Shown here: one piece after another, positions 20,953 to 29,512 of the stretch | How positions within the stretch are numbered: position 1 is the stretch's first letter | Layout of the letters: each line of letters starts with the position of its first letter | Assembly (NCBI RefSeq): GCF_003412465.1 | Contig: NZ_QTJV01000014.1 | Span: 1-64,000, forward strand | DNA: 64,000 nt | Direction: 5' to 3' | Source: Chitinophaga silvisoli | GTDB lineage: Bacteria; Bacteroidota; Bacteroidia; Chitinophagales; Chitinophagaceae | The notes under the pieces: model-generated | Told to the model about the DNA's origin: nothing | What the model saw: only the letters and a program-made list of their open reading frames with translations | Database searches by the model: none | Program-made: the position numbers and the translations under genes

Positions 20953-22196
20953 AATTACTGACCCGGTATAACCGAATCAACCTGCTTTCTACTATTGCGA
21001 TCTTTATACTCTCCGGTGTTGCATTTTTCTTTGCTCTCCACCTGACTTTATTGAAACAGATGGATGAGGATCTCAGGATTGAACAAAGGGAGATTACAAA
21101 TTATGTAGCCCTGCATGGCACCCTCTTCACCCCCGTTGAAGTCAAAGACCAGGAAACCATCATAGAAAAAACAACTACACCTTATTCCAAAGAGAAATTT
21201 AAAACGGTCAAAGTCAACCATGACGACGATTACCGGCAGTTAGAGTTCTCCATCCGGGCCGGCGGTGAATGGTATCATGTAAAGGTCCGCAAGTCGCTCG
21301 AAGCTACGGAGCATATTACCAGGACTGTATTCGGTATTACCTTTTGTATGATCTTATTAATGCTGCTACTGACACTCGTCATTAACAGTACCATCCTTAA
21401 AAAGCTCTGGCAGCCATTCTACACCTCCCTGGATCGTTTACAACATTTCAAAGTAAATAACCGGGAATCGCTCAGTCTTCCCACCAGTACTATCGATGAA
21501 TTTACTTTCATGAACAGCATCCTGGAACGTACTACCGCTAAAGCTATCCAGGATTATGAAAGGTTGAAAGAGTTTACCGAAAATGCGTCCCATGAATTAC
21601 AGACACCGCTGGCCATCATCAGGTCCAAACTGGAAATGATGATGCAGGGTGAGAACCTGACGGAGTACCAGTTCGACTCCCTGCAAAGCGCATCAGAAGC
21701 CCTGGACCGCCTGGCGCGGATGAATCAGTCCCTGCTACTCCTGACAAAGATAGAGAACGAACAATTTGCTTATAAATCTACTATAGACCTGACACAAATC
21801 GTACAGCAAAAGGCTACACAGTTCAATGAGATCTGGCAGGACAAATCCCTGAGGATCTCGCTGGACGTACAGGCCGTACAGTTACATACCAATAAAGAGC
21901 TGATAGAACTGTTGCTCAACAACCTGTTCAGCAATGCAACACGCCATAACTATGAGAACGGGATCATTCATATTACCTTGATGCAGGATAAATTGTGTAT
22001 TTCTAATACAGGTCATCCAGCAGCACTGAACCGGAAGCACCTGTTTCAACGATTTTATAATCCGTCTAACAGCAGTACAAGTAACGGTTTGGGGCTGGCG
22101 GTTATTCAACAGATCTGCACGGCATCGGGCTTTCTGGCGGAGTATGATTTTAAGGATGGCTTACATATATTTACCATTACGCTTACAGATCACTGA
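20949..22196 (+). CDS. two-component sensor histidine kinase
   Basis: 415 residues. An N-terminal membrane helix (~10-32), a short periplasmic sensor (~33-128) and a second helix (~130-152) are followed by a dimerisation domain with the H box ENASHELQTPL (His ~215) and a HATPase domain with an N box (NNLFSNATRHN) and G box (NGLGLAVIQQI). It is the partner of the preceding regulator, with an ATGA overlap. The last codons and the stop lie at the edge of a 31-bp tandem repeat, so the C-terminus may have been altered by repeat expansion. Confidence 0.93.
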   Translation: MKLLTRYNRINLLSTIAIFILSGVAFFFALHLTLLKQMDEDLRIEQREITNYVALHGTLFTPVEVKDQETIIEKTTTPYSKEKFKTVKVNHDDDYRQLEFSIRAGGEWYHVKVRKSLEATEHITRTVFGITFCMILLMLLLTLVINSTILKKLWQPFYTSLDRLQHFKVNNRESLSLPTSTIDEFTFMNSILERTTAKAIQDYERLKEFTENASHELQTPLAIIRSKLEMMMQGENLTEYQFDSLQSASEALDRLARMNQSLLLLTKIENEQFAYKSTIDLTQIVQQKATQFNEIWQDKSLRISLDVQAVQLHTNKELIELLLNNLFSNATRHNYENGIIHITLMQDKLCISNTGHPAALNRKHLFQRFYNPSNSSTSNGLGLAVIQQICTASGFLAEYDFKDGLHIFTITLTDH

Positions 22197-22347
22197 TTTA
22201 TGTAGGGAGCAGATCGCGCTTATCTGATTTATGCAAGAAACGGATCACGGTTATCTGATTTATGTAGGAAACAGATCACCCCCATTTGATTTATGTAGGA
22301 AACAGAAAACCCCCATTTGAATTATATAGATAACAAATTAAACCTTA
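22193..22347. repeat. 31-bp tandem repeat, five decaying copies
   Basis: Units start at 22193, 22224, 22255, 22286 and 22317, an exact 31-bp period. The core is TGATTTATGTAGG followed by a variable (A/G)AACAGATCACCC-like part. The fifth copy is much degraded. The first copy contains the TGA stop of the histidine kinase, and the bases just before it (ACAGATCAC) match the end of a unit. The array fills the gap between the kinase and the convergent transporter gene. Confidence 0.9.
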
Positions 22348-22375
22348 ACTTATTTATATAGCCAGACATTCCCTA

Positions 22376-22789
22376 TTACCTGATTAAAACAATTGTACCC
22401 GCCATGATCAGCACCGCACCGGCAATAGTTTTGTAATCAAGGCTTTCTTTGAGAAAGATAGCTGAGAGCGCTATCGCAATCGCGACACTTAATTTATCAA
22501 TAGGCGCAACTTTAGATACCGGGCCGGTAGAAAGTGCTTTAAAATAAAAGATCCAGGATAGCCCGGTAGCCATACCACTCAAGGTTAAAAATAAGAGGTG
22601 CTTCTTTGTCAATGCCTGCAAATCTTTTGTCTCTCCCCCTGCAAACACAATCCCCCATGCAATGACGAGGATCACCAGCGTCCGGATAGCCGTAGCTATG
22701 TTACTGCTGATACCTTGTAACCCAAACTTGGCAAGTACAGCCGTCAGGCCGGCAAAGAGCGCTGACAGCAAAGCATAAGATCTCCACAT
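22376..22789 (-). CDS. small EamA-family (drug/metabolite transporter superfamily) membrane protein
   Basis: 137 residues with about five hydrophobic helices: one EamA half-unit rather than the usual ten-helix tandem. Motifs typical of the family include SALFAGLTAVLAKFGL near the start, the APIDKLSVAIAI helix and an FLKESLDYKTIAGAVLI ending. Such single-unit proteins probably act as dimers; the substrate cannot be deduced. It converges on the two-component operon and begins 13 bp after a tiny membrane ORF. Confidence 0.85.
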   Translation of the reverse strand: MWRSYALLSALFAGLTAVLAKFGLQGISSNIATAIRTLVILVIAWGIVFAGGETKDLQALTKKHLLFLTLSGMATGLSWIFYFKALSTGPVSKVAPIDKLSVAIAIALSAIFLKESLDYKTIAGAVLIMAGTIVLIR

Positions 22790-22802
22790 AATAATCGAAA
22801 TT

Positions 22803-22913
22803 TCAATAATCCGGAATAGCAGTATGCGTGATCAGATGATACACACCTATACTGCAAACGATGGCAAGAACGATCAGCACAAATATAAGATAACGAATAC
22901 GGGTACTATTCAT
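22803..22913 (-). CDS. possible 36-residue single-pass membrane peptide
   Basis: The frame starts with ATG at 22913 and encodes a short basic start (MNSTRIR) followed by about 22 hydrophobic residues. It ends 13 bp before the EamA-type gene on the same strand, which suggests co-transcription. A longer version of the frame, up to 23027, would overlap the divergent regulator and adds a non-hydrophobic leader, so I prefer the short one. No family recognised; it could be a chance ORF. Confidence 0.4.
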   Translation of the reverse strand: MNSTRIRYLIFVLIVLAIVCSIGVYHLITHTAIPDY

Positions 22914-23002
22914 AAAATAAAAGTATAGGTCAATTCTGGAGAAAATCTGATATTTGCGACCAACACCATCCCCCTGAAAAAGAAAACCCTCAATTAAAGC
23001 TA

Positions 23003-23641
23003 ATGATGCAACAGTCAATGTCCCCACGATTCAAGGTAGGCGTAATTGAAGAAGACACTCATTACCGCCACGAATTAGTCCTGAACATTTCACAACACAC
23101 AGACCTTTCCGTATGTTTACACACCGCAACAACAGCAGCTGCACAAACTTTTATGCAGCAACAACCACACCTCCTGTTATTAGGGATCCCCCCGGGCACG
23201 CAACAACGCATGGAAGATATCCATATATTAAAATCTATGCAGCCCACGATGCTGCTGGTGGTAATGACACCTGACGAAGATCCGCAGGTGATACAGCAGG
23301 CTTTCGAAAAAGGCGCAGATGGCTATCTCCTGAAGACAGACCTGTTCCACAACATCACCCGCAAGCTCGTGCACATGCTGGAATACGATCAGCCAGTGGT
23401 GAGTCAGCAGCTGTTCAGGTATATGCTCTACCGCAACAAACCTGAGAAATCACTTCAACAAACCAGGTTGACAAAAAAAGAAAAGGAGATCACAGATCTT
23501 GTACTGGAAGGACTGCCGTATAAAGCTATCGCGGCAAATTTGAATTTAAGCCTCAACACCATCCAGTACCACATGAAAAACATATTCTTTAAACTGGGTA
23601 TTAAAACCAAATCAGAACTCTTTAAAATGTTTTACCAATAA
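23003..23641 (+). CDS. NarL/LuxR-type regulator with a degenerate receiver domain
   Basis: 212 residues. The N-terminal ~125 residues match a CheY-like receiver in layout: acidic E16/E17/D18, the LLLL strand, a T in VVMTPDEDP, and Lys in GADGYLLKTD. The position of the phosphoacceptor Asp is Gly61 (LLLLGIPPG), so normal phosphorylation is unlikely. The C-terminal LuxR HTH (~150-210) has LTKKEKEITDLVLEG and NTIQYHMKNIFFKLG. No kinase gene adjoins it. It may act constitutively, by ligand binding or by protein contacts. Confidence 0.85.
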   Translation: MMQQSMSPRFKVGVIEEDTHYRHELVLNISQHTDLSVCLHTATTAAAQTFMQQQPHLLLLGIPPGTQQRMEDIHILKSMQPTMLLVVMTPDEDPQVIQQAFEKGADGYLLKTDLFHNITRKLVHMLEYDQPVVSQQLFRYMLYRNKPEKSLQQTRLTKKEKEITDLVLEGLPYKAIAANLNLSLNTIQYHMKNIFFKLGIKTKSELFKMFYQ

Positions 23642-23948
23642 CTTTTTATAGAGAAGCGGGATTGTCTCACAAAAGAAAGCACCTGGTAAAAAGAGGCAGC
23701 AAATAATCTTAAATTAAAATTTACCGGCCACAGGCTATTGCGAACCCAATTGAAAGTAATGGCAATACCCCACCCAAAAAGGTGGGGTTTTTGTTTTTAA
23801 GAAATTATCTCTACATTGTAGAAGTGTCAATTATACATCTATTATTCCATGTGATAACGCACAATAGAAAAACTATGCCCAGACTCGCCATCGGGCAGAT
23901 GGAGGATATTCAACTGTAACCAATTCATCAATTAAATTAAATTCCCTT
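23642..23948. other. intergenic region with terminator and short palindrome
   Basis: About 307 bp without a credible gene. It contains the terminator at 23768-23798 and a 13-bp palindrome TCTACATTGTAGA at 23810-23822 in front of the SusC gene, a possible operator. No convincing TAnnTTTG promoter was found. Confidence 0.5.
23768..23798 (+). terminator. intrinsic terminator after the LuxR-type regulator gene
   Basis: A perfect 7-bp stem CCCCACC/GGTGGGG with loop CAAAAA is followed by TTTTTGTTTTT. It lies 127 bp after the stop codon and well before the SusC start. Confidence 0.85.
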
Positions 23949-26900
23949 ATGACAAACAGCCCGCTGCGCCTGACCCGGCGCAAAACGCCTATTTTATTAT
24001 TGCTGTTGCTCTTCCCCTTTCTGGCCAGCGCCCAGAAAAAGATCACAGGCCTGGTTACTGACGCTGAAACTAATAACCCGGTATTTAAAGCAGCCGTCAT
24101 GATCAAAGGCACTCAAAAAGGCACCTACACAGACGAAAAAGGCCAGTATTCCATCGATGCCCCGGCAGGCAGCACCCTGCTCATCACCTCTATGGAATAC
24201 GATCTGTCAGAAGTAGCCATAGGCAACAACACCACGATCAATGTAGCCCTCAAACCCAAAGTCTCAGGTTTGAATGAAGTGGTGGTAATCGGGTATGGTA
24301 CCGTGAAAAAGAAAGACCTCACTGGTGCCATTGCCTCCCTCAAAGCCGCTGATATCAAGACGGAAGGGGTGAGCAACGTGGGCCGCTCCCTCCAGGGTAA
24401 GCTCCCCGGGGTAACGGTAGAATCTGCCGGTGGTGATCCCGGTGCCGGCACGCGTATCCTCATCAGGGGTGTGGGTACCCTTAACAATGCTGATCCCCTC
24501 TACCTGGTAGACGGCGTGCAGGTGGCTAATATCAACAACATTGCACCCGGCGATATCGAAAGCATGGATGTGCTCAAAGATGCCTCGGCCGCCGCGATCT
24601 ATGGCTCCCGCGCCGCCAACGGAGTAGTACTTGTAACCACTAAAAACGGTAAATCCGGTAAGCCCGTGTTCAATTTCAGAACTAACCTGGGGTCACAAAC
24701 CCTGGCTAAAAAATACGAGGTACTCAATGCCGAAGAATGGGCCACAGTCAGCAATGCTGCACATGATGCCGGCAATGGCGGGGCAGGCCTCCCAAGACTC
24801 GATATAGCGGCTAATCCCTCCTCTTTGGGTGCTGGCACTGACTGGCAGAAAGCCATCTACAGAACGGCTCCTATTCAACAATATTACCTGAGCGCCTCCG
24901 GTGGCTCCGATTTCTCCCGCTACAGTGTCTCAGGCGAATATACCGACCAGAGAGGAATCGTGGACATGACCGGCTACAAACGATACGGTGTGCGTGCCAA
25001 AACGGAGTCCACCAAAGGCATCCTTAAGTTTGGTCAAACCTTCCTCGCTACCCGCGAGAAATGGAACCAGATGAGCACCGGCTGGGGTGGTCAGGGTGGT
25101 AATGCCGTAGGCTCTGCCATGAAGATGATTCCTACTTACCAGATCTACGACGAAAATGCAATCGGTGGCTATGCCGGTGCCTCCGGCTCCGTGGTGAATA
25201 TTCCGAACCCCGTAGCACTGCTGCACCTCGAAGATGTAAGTTATGAACTCACTTCCTTCCTGGCCAATGCCTATGCAGAGGTATCATTGCGCCCCTACCT
25301 GAAGTACAAATTCAATCTTGGTTATACCACTTCTTTTGGTACGACTGACGACTATGTACGCCGGCATGATGTAGGTGACCTCTTCAAACAGAAGACCAAT
25401 GACATGAGCCGTGTGCAGGAAAGAAACCAGCTGGTACTGCTGGAAAACACGCTGAACTTCAACAAAGATTTTGGTAAGCATTCCATCCAGGCTTTAGCAG
25501 GTTATAGCTATCAAAAGACCCGCTACAATTATAACCTGATGGCCAAGACCAACCTGCCCGATGGCATTAAAGAACTGGATGCGGCATCAGGTACCGCTAC
25601 CGTGGGTGGCAACAGTGCCGAAAGCGTACTGCTCTCTACCCTGGGTCGTTTAATTTATACATACGATAACCGCTACCTGCTCACTGCAAGTTTCCGCCGG
25701 GATGGTTCTTCCCGCTTTGCAGCAGCACACCGCTACGGTAACTTCCCTTCTGTAGCCGTGGGCTGGAACATCAACAATGAACGCTTCTGGCATGTGGATC
25801 CTAAAATAGTGTCCTCCCTGAAACTGAGGGCCAGCTATGGTATCCTGGGTAACCAGGAGATCGGCGATTACCAATATAGTGCTGCTATTGCATCGAATAT
25901 CAACTATGTACTCGGTGAAACACAGCAAAAATGGTTCGGCGCTATCCAGACCGCCTACGCCTCTCCTAATATCAAATGGGAAAACACAGCTACTACCAAC
26001 GTAGGCGTAGACGTTAGTTTCCTGAAAGGAGCCCTGAATGCAAGCGTGGATTACTTCTTCAAGAAAACCACGGATGTATTGCTGAATGTACCCATCCCGG
26101 GTTCCGCAGGTTCATCCTCCGCACCTGTGGTAAATGCAGGTACCATTCAGAACAAGGGGATTGAACTCGGCATGAACTATACTAACCATATCGGTGCATT
26201 AAACTATAATGTATATGGTACCCTTTCTGCTGTGAAAAACAAGGTGATTGAACTGGGTACCGGTACCCAGCAGATCTTTGGTGGCCAGCCTACGCACCAT
26301 GGAGCTTCGTCTACATTGACAGAAGCTGGTGGCGAGGTTACAGGCTTCTATCTCATCAAGGCAGAGGGAATTTTCCAGTCACAGGAAGAGGTGAACGCCT
26401 ACAAGGATAAAAACGGTAACCTGATCCAACCCTATGCTGCACCCGGTGATATCAAATTCCTGGATGCCAATGGTGATGGAATCATCAGCAGTGCCGACCG
26501 CGTGCACCTGGGTAGCCCATTTCCTGATTTTGAATATGGTATCGGCTTCAATCTCTCCGCGCATCACTTTGACCTGAACATTTACATGCAGGGGGTATCA
26601 GGCAATAAAATTTACAATGGCGTAAGACAGGATATGGAAGGGATGAACCTGGAATACAACTATGCTAAAACTACGCTGCAGGCATGGACACCAGAGCATC
26701 ATACGAATATGCCTAGAGCTGTGATCGATGATCCGAACCTGAACTCACAGACTTCTTCCCGCTTCCTGGAAAGTGGCTCCTACTTCAGGATGAAGACCCT
26801 GCAACTGGGGTATACAGTACCCGAGAGTATCAATGCAAAACTGCACACCACTTCCCTCAGGGCATACATCAGTGCAGACAACCTATTTACCATTACCAAT

Positions 26901-27023
26901 TACAGTGGTTTTAACCCGGACCTTGGCCGTACCGGCAGCATCCTTGACAGAGGCGTAGATTATGGCCATGTGGCATATCCCCTGGCCCGGGTATTATCTG
27001 CCGGCATCCAATTATCCTTCTAA
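23949..27023 (+). CDS. SusC/RagA-family TonB-dependent outer-membrane receptor
   Basis: 1024 residues. The signal peptide ends near LASAQ. A carboxypeptidase-like regulatory domain (~30-110, ITGLVTDAETNNPV) precedes a TonB-box-like segment (LNEVVVIGYGT), the plug domain (~115-225, ending YGSRAANGVVLVTTK) and a 22-strand barrel. No STN domain is present, so this receptor probably does not signal to a sigma factor. It imports an oligosaccharide or similar ligand together with the SusD protein 23 bp downstream. No glycosidase adjoins the pair, so the substrate is unknown. Confidence 0.93.
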   Translation: MTNSPLRLTRRKTPILLLLLLFPFLASAQKKITGLVTDAETNNPVFKAAVMIKGTQKGTYTDEKGQYSIDAPAGSTLLITSMEYDLSEVAIGNNTTINVALKPKVSGLNEVVVIGYGTVKKKDLTGAIASLKAADIKTEGVSNVGRSLQGKLPGVTVESAGGDPGAGTRILIRGVGTLNNADPLYLVDGVQVANINNIAPGDIESMDVLKDASAAAIYGSRAANGVVLVTTKNGKSGKPVFNFRTNLGSQTLAKKYEVLNAEEWATVSNAAHDAGNGGAGLPRLDIAANPSSLGAGTDWQKAIYRTAPIQQYYLSASGGSDFSRYSVSGEYTDQRGIVDMTGYKRYGVRAKTESTKGILKFGQTFLATREKWNQMSTGWGGQGGNAVGSAMKMIPTYQIYDENAIGGYAGASGSVVNIPNPVALLHLEDVSYELTSFLANAYAEVSLRPYLKYKFNLGYTTSFGTTDDYVRRHDVGDLFKQKTNDMSRVQERNQLVLLENTLNFNKDFGKHSIQALAGYSYQKTRYNYNLMAKTNLPDGIKELDAASGTATVGGNSAESVLLSTLGRLIYTYDNRYLLTASFRRDGSSRFAAAHRYGNFPSVAVGWNINNERFWHVDPKIVSSLKLRASYGILGNQEIGDYQYSAAIASNINYVLGETQQKWFGAIQTAYASPNIKWENTATTNVGVDVSFLKGALNASVDYFFKKTTDVLLNVPIPGSAGSSSAPVVNAGTIQNKGIELGMNYTNHIGALNYNVYGTLSAVKNKVIELGTGTQQIFGGQPTHHGASSTLTEAGGEVTGFYLIKAEGIFQSQEEVNAYKDKNGNLIQPYAAPGDIKFLDANGDGIISSADRVHLGSPFPDFEYGIGFNLSAHHFDLNIYMQGVSGNKIYNGVRQDMEGMNLEYNYAKTTLQAWTPEHHTNMPRAVIDDPNLNSQTSSRFLESGSYFRMKTLQLGYTVPESINAKLHTTSLRAYISADNLFTITNYSGFNPDLGRTGSILDRGVDYGHVAYPLARVLSAGIQLSF

Positions 27024-27046
27024 TTTATTAAAACAAGAACTCCATT

Positions 27047-28573
27047 ATGAAAAAGCTACAATATCTTCTTCTTGCAGGCGTGCTCCTGGCCAGCTGTTCG
27101 AAGAGCTCCCTGGAACTGACGAACCCGAACCAGATTACTACAGATACTTACTGGAAAACAGAAGATGATGTAAAGAGTGCGCTGGCAGCCACTTATGGCC
27201 TGTTCAAAAATGTAGACGGTGGCTACTGGGGTGTGCGGGGCGTAGAACTGTCCAATGGCCGTGGCGATGACTTTTTTATCAGGAACGACGTCAGCTACCT
27301 GTACCAGTTGTCTACCTTCACGAACACGCCCGATAATGCAGCATCTACCAATGTCTGGAATGTAGCCTACCGTGCCATTTTCCGTGCGAACCAGATCATG
27401 GTGAATATTGAAAAGGTAAGCGGTCTCACAGACGAAGCAAAGAAAGCATACATAGCAGAAGCAAAGTTTATAAGAGGGCTGAATGAATATATACTCGTGG
27501 TCAACTTCGGGGATGTACCACTGCGTACCACCATCCCTGCATCTACAGCAGAATATTTTGTAGCCAAGTCGCCAGCTACAGATGTATGGGCACAGGTGAT
27601 CAAAGATTTTACGGAGGCAGCAGCAGACCTGCCACTGACTTACGATGACAGTAATAAAGGCAGAGCTACCAAAGGTGCTGCCCTGGGCTTTCTCGGTAAA
27701 TCATATGTGTATACAAAAGACTGGGCCAATGCAGAGAGTACCTTGAAACAACTGACGGCAGCTCCATATACTTACCAGTTATTGGCCAACTATGGCGACA
27801 ATTTTACTGCTGCCAATGATAATAACGCGGAGTCATTATTTGAAATCCAGGTCCAGGATGTAGGAGGTACCAATCCATGGGCAGGTGAAAATGCCAATGA
27901 GGGCCTGGGGGTTACCACTGCACAGGAGTTTGCCCCCTCAGAAGCCAGTGGCTGGTTCGAAGTAGCGCCGACGGATAAGCTTTTCAATGAGTTCCAAAAT
28001 GAGAAAACCACGGCCGGGGATTTTGACCCGAGAATGTATGCCACCTTATTCTGGGATTACCCGGGAGCGACCTTTTACCAGAAACCATTTTCTGCCTATA
28101 CCTTACCCTTTGGATTTAAGTCGTATTATAAAAAATACCAGAACTATAACCAGGCAAATGAGCTGACAGGTAGCAGCGGAGCATCGGACAATCAATCTGA
28201 CATCAATGAAAAAGCCATGCGCTATGCGGATGTATTGTTATTGCTGGCAGAGACTGTGACCATGCAGGGCAGACCAGCAGATGCCTATACTTATCTCACG
28301 GCGATCAGGAACCGTGCGGGCTTGCCGGCATTGGCGGCTGGCCTGGATCAGACAGCCATGATGAAGGAAATCAGGCACCAGCGATTCCTGGAATTTGCCA
28401 GGGAGGGACAGCGCTTTTATGACCTGCAACGCTGGGGACTCCTGAAAGATGAAATTGCAAATAGTGACAAAGTGGGGAAATTATACTTTGTATCACCCAA
28501 GCATGAGCTCTTCCCGATACCGCAGGATGAGATCAACTCAAATCCGGAAATGGTACAGAACAGCAACTGGTAA
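27047..28573 (+). CDS. SusD/RagB-family nutrient-binding lipoprotein
   Basis: 508 residues. It begins with a lipoprotein signal (LLAGVLLASC, Cys ~17) followed by the SusD-typical LTNPNQITTDTYWKTEDD. The C-terminal half has the usual RYADVLLLLAE, AIRNRAGLP and FAREGQRFYDLQRWG motifs and ends IPQDEINSNPEMVQN. It is the surface lid of the preceding SusC barrel and lies in the same operon. A hairpin element follows it. Confidence 0.93.
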   Translation: MKKLQYLLLAGVLLASCSKSSLELTNPNQITTDTYWKTEDDVKSALAATYGLFKNVDGGYWGVRGVELSNGRGDDFFIRNDVSYLYQLSTFTNTPDNAASTNVWNVAYRAIFRANQIMVNIEKVSGLTDEAKKAYIAEAKFIRGLNEYILVVNFGDVPLRTTIPASTAEYFVAKSPATDVWAQVIKDFTEAAADLPLTYDDSNKGRATKGAALGFLGKSYVYTKDWANAESTLKQLTAAPYTYQLLANYGDNFTAANDNNAESLFEIQVQDVGGTNPWAGENANEGLGVTTAQEFAPSEASGWFEVAPTDKLFNEFQNEKTTAGDFDPRMYATLFWDYPGATFYQKPFSAYTLPFGFKSYYKKYQNYNQANELTGSSGASDNQSDINEKAMRYADVLLLLAETVTMQGRPADAYTYLTAIRNRAGLPALAAGLDQTAMMKEIRHQRFLEFAREGQRFYDLQRWGLLKDEIANSDKVGKLYFVSPKHELFPIPQDEINSNPEMVQNSNW

Positions 28574-28575
28574 AT

Positions 28576-28687
28576 GACCGCTTTTTTAAAGAGGTCGTAT
28601 CAAAGGTATTACGCATTGAACTGAGGAGGAATTTATTTCACTGCATACTCAGGCTTTTCGTACTACTGCTGGTACGACCTCTTTTTT
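28576..28687. terminator. palindromic intergenic element, probable terminator after SusD
   Basis: Two nested foldings are visible. The local hairpin GACC-g-CTTT-ttt-AAAG-a-GGTC spans 28576-28596. A long-range 12-bp perfect stem joins AAAGAGGTCGTA (28588-28599) to TACGACCTCTTT (28673-28684), followed by TTT. The left arm with its flank, AAGAGGTCGTATCAAAG, resembles the left arm of the element at 50195-50310. Confidence 0.6.
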
Positions 28688-28741
28688 GTGCCCTGCCGCA
28701 GGCATCAATTTTGAATTAGGCTCAGGAGTTAAACAATTTTT

Positions 28742-29305
28742 ATGTCAAAACCTCAAAAACTCCCCATCGCACTCCTGGCAGGAGTGGGTGTCGCTGCCGG
28801 CCTGATCTTCTATAAATCAGTGAGCAGTGTCAGTATTCCACGCGGCGCAAAAGCTGTTAGCCCATTTGATGTAGAAAAGTACCTGGGTAAATGGTACGAG
28901 ATAGCCCGGCTGGACTACAAATTCGAAAAACACCTGAATAATGTGACGGCGACCTACAGCCTGAATGAAAATGGCAGTATCCGGGTGGACAATAAGGGCT
29001 ATAATTACCAGAGCCGCCAATGGAAGGAAAGTGTCGGTAGGGCAAAATTTGTGGGCAGTTCGGATGTAGGCCGGCTGAAAGTCTCTTTTTTCGGTCCATT
29101 CTATGCCGGTTACAATGTGATCGCGGTGGACGATGACTACCAGTACGCGCTGGTGGCCGGGGACAATCTCAATTACATGTGGATTTTATCCAGGGAGACG
29201 ACCATTCCAGCTCATATCAGGGAAAATTACCTTGCACTCGCACAGCAAATCGGCTTCGAAACCGGCGAATTGATATGGACCGACCATAGTGAGGATTCAA
29301 TATAA
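28742..29305 (+). CDS. membrane-anchored bacterial lipocalin (Blc family)
   Basis: 187 residues. A single N-terminal hydrophobic segment (~8-27, no lipobox Cys) is followed by a lipocalin barrel with the GKWYEIAR signature (~48-55), YSLNENGSIRV, and the late motif YNYMWILSR-like NYMWILSRE. Blc-type lipocalins bind fatty acids or lysophospholipids in the envelope; here anchoring would be by a membrane helix instead of a lipid. It stands alone between the SusC/SusD operon and the sigma-factor operon. Confidence 0.85.
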   Translation: MSKPQKLPIALLAGVGVAAGLIFYKSVSSVSIPRGAKAVSPFDVEKYLGKWYEIARLDYKFEKHLNNVTATYSLNENGSIRVDNKGYNYQSRQWKESVGRAKFVGSSDVGRLKVSFFGPFYAGYNVIAVDDDYQYALVAGDNLNYMWILSRETTIPAHIRENYLALAQQIGFETGELIWTDHSEDSI

Positions 29306-29329
29306 TAAGGTCACTATCCTATCATCATA

Positions 29330-29388
29330 AGGTCACCAAAAGGTCACTTCAATATCCCAGGGATATTGAGGTGACCTTTTGGTGACCT
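29330..29388. repeat. 29-bp-arm inverted repeat with almost no loop
   Basis: Bases 29330-29358 pair with 29360-29388; only A29359 is unpaired in the middle and one pair is a G.T wobble (29348/29370). Each arm contains AGGTCAC twice (AGGTCACCAAAAGGTCAC), and a further AGGTCAC stands just outside at 29308. It lies between the lipocalin stop and the sigma-factor promoter. No U tract follows. Confidence 0.85.
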
Positions 29389-29480
29389 ATTAGTAATACT
29401 TTAGTGAGCTATTTGCATAGAATCTTAACTATTGCTACCTTATCCTCAAATTAATACTCTACCATTCTAGTAGATTTCAT

Positions 29481-29488
29481 TATTTTTG
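29481..29488 (+). promoter_or_regulatory. -7 promoter box of the ECF sigma gene
   Basis: TATTTTTG matches the Bacteroidetes TAnnTTTG consensus. No TTG was found at the -33 position. It places the transcript start near 29492, so translation must begin at the ATG at 29513 rather than further upstream. Confidence 0.55.
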
Positions 29489-29512
29489 GAAATATTTTCT
29501 TATTTTCAACTC

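Noticed and set aside
22803..23027. 74-codon version of the small ORF before the EamA gene
   Set aside because: It would overlap the start of the divergent LuxR-type gene; the inner ATG at 22913 gives a compact membrane peptide.
23873..23896. Small GCCC/GGGC hairpin upstream of the SusC gene
   Set aside because: Only four base pairs with a long loop, so likely chance.
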